Source of the DNA: ZC4RG30 sp046047615
GTDB lineage: Bacteria > Pseudomonadota > Gammaproteobacteria > Steroidobacterales > Steroidobacteraceae
Length of the DNA stretch: 64,000 bases
NCBI GenBank assembly: GCA_046047615.1
Contig: JBJOHO010000006.1
Span: forward strand, 62,001 to 126,000
Direction: 5' to 3'
Positions 61,113 to 64,000 of this stretch are shown here, in pieces. The translations under genes and the position numbers were made by a program. The notes under the pieces were generated by a model. The model ran no database searches. It was not told the DNA's origin and worked only from the letters and a program-made list of their open reading frames with translations. Position 1 is the first letter of the stretch. Every line of letters starts with the position of its first letter.

Positions 61113-63533
61113 ATGAAGTCCGGCGCGATCATCGCATCGCTTGCATTGCTCGCATACCTGCCCTGTGCCCGCTCCCAGGTGCAGGTTGGCGATGAGGCCC
61201 GCTTCACCGTCGGTGACATCCGGCTGGAAGGGCTGCAACGCGTCTCCGAGGGCACGGTTTTCAATTACCTGCCCGTGAACATCGGCGACGAGCTGAGTCC
61301 GGCGCGGTTGCGGGAGGCGCTCAAGGCGCTCTACGGAACCGGTTTTTTCCGCGACGTCGAGATGCGCCGCGACGGCAATACGCTGGTCATCGCCGTGCGC
61401 GAGCGGCCCTCCATCGAGTCCTTCGAGATCAAGGGCAACAAGGACATCAAGACCGAGGACCTCACCAAGTCGCTGCGCAACGTCGGTCTGGCTGCCGGCA
61501 AGACCTTCGATCGCCAGGTGCTGGAGGACGTCAAGGGCTACCTCACCGACCAGTACTTCAGCCGCGGCAAGTACGGCGTGCGCATCGACACCACCGTCGA
61601 GGACCAGCCGGACAACCGCGTCCGGGTCAAGATCGACGTGAAGGAAGGCCAGCGCGCGCGCATCCGCCAGATCAACATCGTCGGCAACACCAAGTTCGAC
61701 CAGGACGACATTCTCGACACGCTGGAGCTGAAGACGCCCCAGTGGAACAGCTGGTACAAGCAGAACGACCGCTACTCCCGCGAGTCGCTGCAGGGCGACC
61801 TGGAGAAGATCCGCTCCTGGTACCAGGACCGGGGCTACGCGAACTTCGACATCGAATCGGTGCAGGTGGCCATTTCGCCCGAGAAGGACGACATGTACAT
61901 CACCGTCAGCGTCCGGGAGGGCGAGATCTACAAGGTCTCCGAGTCCAAGCTGGCGGGCAACACCATCGTGCCCGAAGAGGAAATGAAGCTGCTGCTGCTC
62001 GTGCAGCCCGGCCAGACCTTCAACCAGGCCTGGGTCAGCGCCACGCAGGAGCTGCTGCAGAACCGCCTCGGCGAGGAGGGCTACGCCTTTGCCAAGGTCG
62101 ATCCGGTGCCCAAGCTCGATGACGAGAAGAAGGAGGTGTCCATCACCTTCCTGGTCGAGCCGGGCAAGCGTGTCTACGTCCGCCGGATCAATTTCGACGG
62201 CGTCACGCGCACCAACGACCTTGTGCTGCGTCGCGAGATGCGCCAACTCGAGGGCAGCTGGCTGTCGAACCTGGCGCTGGAGCGCTCCAAGCAACGCATC
62301 CAGCAGCTGGCCTACATCGAGAAGGTCGAGTTCGAGAAGGAAAAGGTCGAGGGCACCGACGATCTGGTCGACGTCAAGTACACGATCAAGGAAGGGCCGA
62401 GTGCGCAGCTCTCCGGCGGCATCGGCTACTCCGCCTCCTACTCATTCATGCTCAACGGCAGCTATGCCGACAGCAACTTCATGGGTACCGGCAAGCGCGT
62501 GGCGGCCGAGATCAACGCTGGCGCCTACAGCCAGGTCTACAGCTTCTCGCACACCGATCCCTACACCAGCATCGACAACCTGTCGCGCACGGTCAGCCTG
62601 CGTTACAGCGATGTCACGCAGTTCGTGTCGGCGTCCTCCGATTTCTCCTCGAAGACCTTGGCACTGGGCCTCGAGTATGGTTACCCGATCACCGAGTTCC
62701 AGGGCATCCGGCTGGGCGCCACGCTCCAGCAGGCCCAGCTGCTGACCACGTCCAGCGGTTCGGCACTGCAGGCGCGCGAATGGGTGCAGCAGAACGGCAA
62801 GGCCTACGCCCGCAGCGCCGTCGACGAGTTCGGCAACATCTTCGAGTTCTACGGCAGCGAGTTCAGCACCATCGAGTTGTCCGCCGGCTGGTTCATGAAC
62901 AGCCTCAACCGCGGCCTGTTCCCGGACCGCGGCATGCGCCACGCGCTGTCGCTGTCCACGACCTTGCCGGGCAGCAACGTCGAGTACTGGGTCGCCAGCT
63001 ATGACTACGTCCAGTACATCCCGATCTGGCGCCGCCTCACGGGCGCCATCCAGTTGCGCGGCGCCTACGGTGACGCCTTGGGCGACACCACCGGCCTGCC
63101 CCCGTTCCGCCAGTTCTACGGTGGCGGACCGGATTCGGTGCGCGGCTACCGCGAGAGCCGCCTGGGCCCGAAGGACAACTTCGGCAACCCCTATGGCGGA
63201 AACATGATGGTGCTGGCGCGGGGCGAGTTGGTGCTTCCGATGCCGGAAAAGTGGCAAACCAGCGCCCGGGTCAGCCTGTTCTACGACGTTGGCAACGTGT
63301 TCTCCACCAACAAGAACATCAAGTTCTACGGCCGGGATGGCGTGACGCCGGTAACCTACGATTTCAAATATGATAATTTGCGCCACTCGACCGGCTTGGC
63401 CGTGCAGTGGCTGGCGCCGCTGGGCATTTTCCGCTTCAGCTACGCGCTGCCGCTCAATGCCGCCAAGGGCGACAATGTCGTCTTCCCGGATGAGAAAGAG
63501 CAGTTCCAGTTCTCGGTCGGCCAGGCGTTCTGA
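61113..63533 (+). CDS. bamA: Outer-membrane protein assembly factor BamA
   Basis: Omp85-family core of the Bam complex (806 residues). A Sec signal (SLALLAYLPCARSQVQ) is followed by five POTRA domains (about 25-345; for example FTVGDIRLEGLQRVSEGTVFNYLPV opens the first). A 16-strand barrel follows with the conserved VRGY motif in PDSVRGYRESRLGP on loop 6. The chain ends QFQFSVGQAF with the terminal aromatic beta-signal. It is 27 bp after rseP and 39 bp before skp. Confidence 0.97.
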   Translation: MKSGAIIASLALLAYLPCARSQVQVGDEARFTVGDIRLEGLQRVSEGTVFNYLPVNIGDELSPARLREALKALYGTGFFRDVEMRRDGNTLVIAVRERPSIESFEIKGNKDIKTEDLTKSLRNVGLAAGKTFDRQVLEDVKGYLTDQYFSRGKYGVRIDTTVEDQPDNRVRVKIDVKEGQRARIRQINIVGNTKFDQDDILDTLELKTPQWNSWYKQNDRYSRESLQGDLEKIRSWYQDRGYANFDIESVQVAISPEKDDMYITVSVREGEIYKVSESKLAGNTIVPEEEMKLLLLVQPGQTFNQAWVSATQELLQNRLGEEGYAFAKVDPVPKLDDEKKEVSITFLVEPGKRVYVRRINFDGVTRTNDLVLRREMRQLEGSWLSNLALERSKQRIQQLAYIEKVEFEKEKVEGTDDLVDVKYTIKEGPSAQLSGGIGYSASYSFMLNGSYADSNFMGTGKRVAAEINAGAYSQVYSFSHTDPYTSIDNLSRTVSLRYSDVTQFVSASSDFSSKTLALGLEYGYPITEFQGIRLGATLQQAQLLTTSSGSALQAREWVQQNGKAYARSAVDEFGNIFEFYGSEFSTIELSAGWFMNSLNRGLFPDRGMRHALSLSTTLPGSNVEYWVASYDYVQYIPIWRRLTGAIQLRGAYGDALGDTTGLPPFRQFYGGGPDSVRGYRESRLGPKDNFGNPYGGNMMVLARGELVLPMPEKWQTSARVSLFYDVGNVFSTNKNIKFYGRDGVTPVTYDFKYDNLRHSTGLAVQWLAPLGIFRFSYALPLNAAKGDNVVFPDEKEQFQFSVGQAF

Positions 63534-63572
63534 CCGGCTTTGGCCGGCCCTACAAGAAGAGGTTCAAGCGTG

Positions 63573-64000
63573 ATGCGCATTGCGAAGCTGTTGGTTCCGG
63601 GCCTGTTGGCCGCCGTGGCATTGGTTGCGCCGGCGCAGGCCGAGATCAAGGTCGGCGTGGTCAATTTCGGCCGCCTTCTGCAGGAGTCGCCGCAGGCGAA
63701 GGTCGCCTTTGATGCGCTGCAGGCGGAGTTCGCCCCGCGCGAGGCCGACATCAACCGCCTCAACGGCACGCTCAAGGGCAAGCAGGACCGTCTCCAGAAG
63801 GACGGCGCCACGATGAGCGAGGCGCAGCGTTCCACCGCCGAGAAGGAACTCCGCGATGGCGCCCGCGACCTGCAGCGCAAGCAGCAGGAAGTGCAGGACG
63901 ACTTCAACGCCCGCCGCAACGAGGAAATGTCCAAGTTGCAGCGCACGCTCCTCGAGGAGGTCAACGCCTACTCAAAGGCGCAGGGCTTCGATCTGGTGCT
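63573..64000 (+). CDS. skp: Periplasmic chaperone Skp/OmpH, cut by window end
   Basis: Partial gene, about 142 codons before the window ends, open to the edge. The ATG at 63573 (GTG 63570 is in frame just before) gives signal LLVPGLLAAVALVAPAQAE. The mature part opens IKVGVVNFGRLLQESPQAK, typical of Skp. The tentacle helices are long, charged and coiled-coil-like (LRDGARDLQRKQQEVQDDF, EEMSKLQRTLLEEVNAY). Skp holds unfolded outer-membrane proteins for BamA, its upstream neighbour. Confidence 0.93.
   Translation, partial: MRIAKLLVPGLLAAVALVAPAQAEIKVGVVNFGRLLQESPQAKVAFDALQAEFAPREADINRLNGTLKGKQDRLQKDGATMSEAQRSTAEKELRDGARDLQRKQQEVQDDFNARRNEEMSKLQRTLLEEVNAYSKAQGFDLV

Noticed and set aside
60123..62294. 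723-codon minus-strand frame opposite rseP/bamA
   Set aside because: Antisense to PDZ and POTRA coding sequence; a GC-skew artefact.

Overview
This 64 kb window is chromosomal DNA from a GC-rich (by eye about two thirds G+C) Gram-negative bacterium, most likely a gammaproteobacterium of the Xanthomonadales / Steroidobacterales / Nevskiales kind. The reasons are outer-membrane biogenesis genes (lptG, bamA, skp, rseP), the pepA-holC-valS block, a GlrK/GlrR-type sensor system, glnD-map next to rpsB-tsf-pyrH-frr-uppS-cdsA-dxr-rseP-bamA-skp, and GTP-dependent PEP carboxykinase. The lineage is inferred from gene content only. I see no insertion sequence, prophage, CRISPR array, tRNA or rRNA gene. 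Genes are packed tightly and no gap between genes exceeds about 220 bases.

Layout. 1-8.7 kb (minus): pepA-holC-valS-moxR-DUF58-tgpA, a tightly coupled run (overlaps or gaps of 12 bp or less). 8.8-9.8 kb: a lone lptG without its usual partner lptF. 9.9-14.4 kb (minus): galE-glrK-qseG-glrR, in which the GlrR-type regulator has lost the residues it would need to work as a sigma-54 activator. 14.5-17.9 kb: accessory genes of poorly known function (a lipoprotein, two paralogous small membrane proteins, two small secreted proteins, a TetR regulator). 18-24.9 kb: a sulfide-response module made of a persulfide-sensor type ArsR repressor and a rhodanese, divergent from sulfide:quinone oxidoreductase, an RND efflux pair and thioredoxin 2. 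24.9-29.7 kb: a TonB-dependent receptor, an NTF2-like protein, bacterioferritin and its ferredoxin, and a second copy of the secreted family seen at 16.5 kb. 29.7-36.5 kb: dusA, a cyclase-FHA protein, a LuxR regulator, pckG and a YoaA-type helicase coupled to tsaB.

37.2-48 kb is a phosphate-starvation block. phoB-phoR-phoU (followed by dsbB) and pstS-porin-pstC-pstA-pstB flank dapE. Direct repeats with an 11-bp period upstream of pstS, and weaker ones before phoB and pstC, look like Pho boxes, so PhoB probably controls the transporter and the outer-membrane porin together. 48-53.6 kb (minus) holds map, glnD, dapC and dapD, nitrogen-sensing and lysine/diaminopimelate genes. From 53.8 kb to the right edge runs the conserved translation / isoprenoid / phospholipid / outer-membrane assembly cluster, with skp cut by the window end. 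Its ribosomal protein S2 carries an unusual Gly/Arg-rich tail.

Most of the window is ordinary core genome. The points most worth a second look are the ATPase-dead GlrR, the sulfide-RND-thioredoxin module and its operator, the DUF6644/DUF6152-like locus, the S2 tail, the altered cyclase active site and the Pho-box set.
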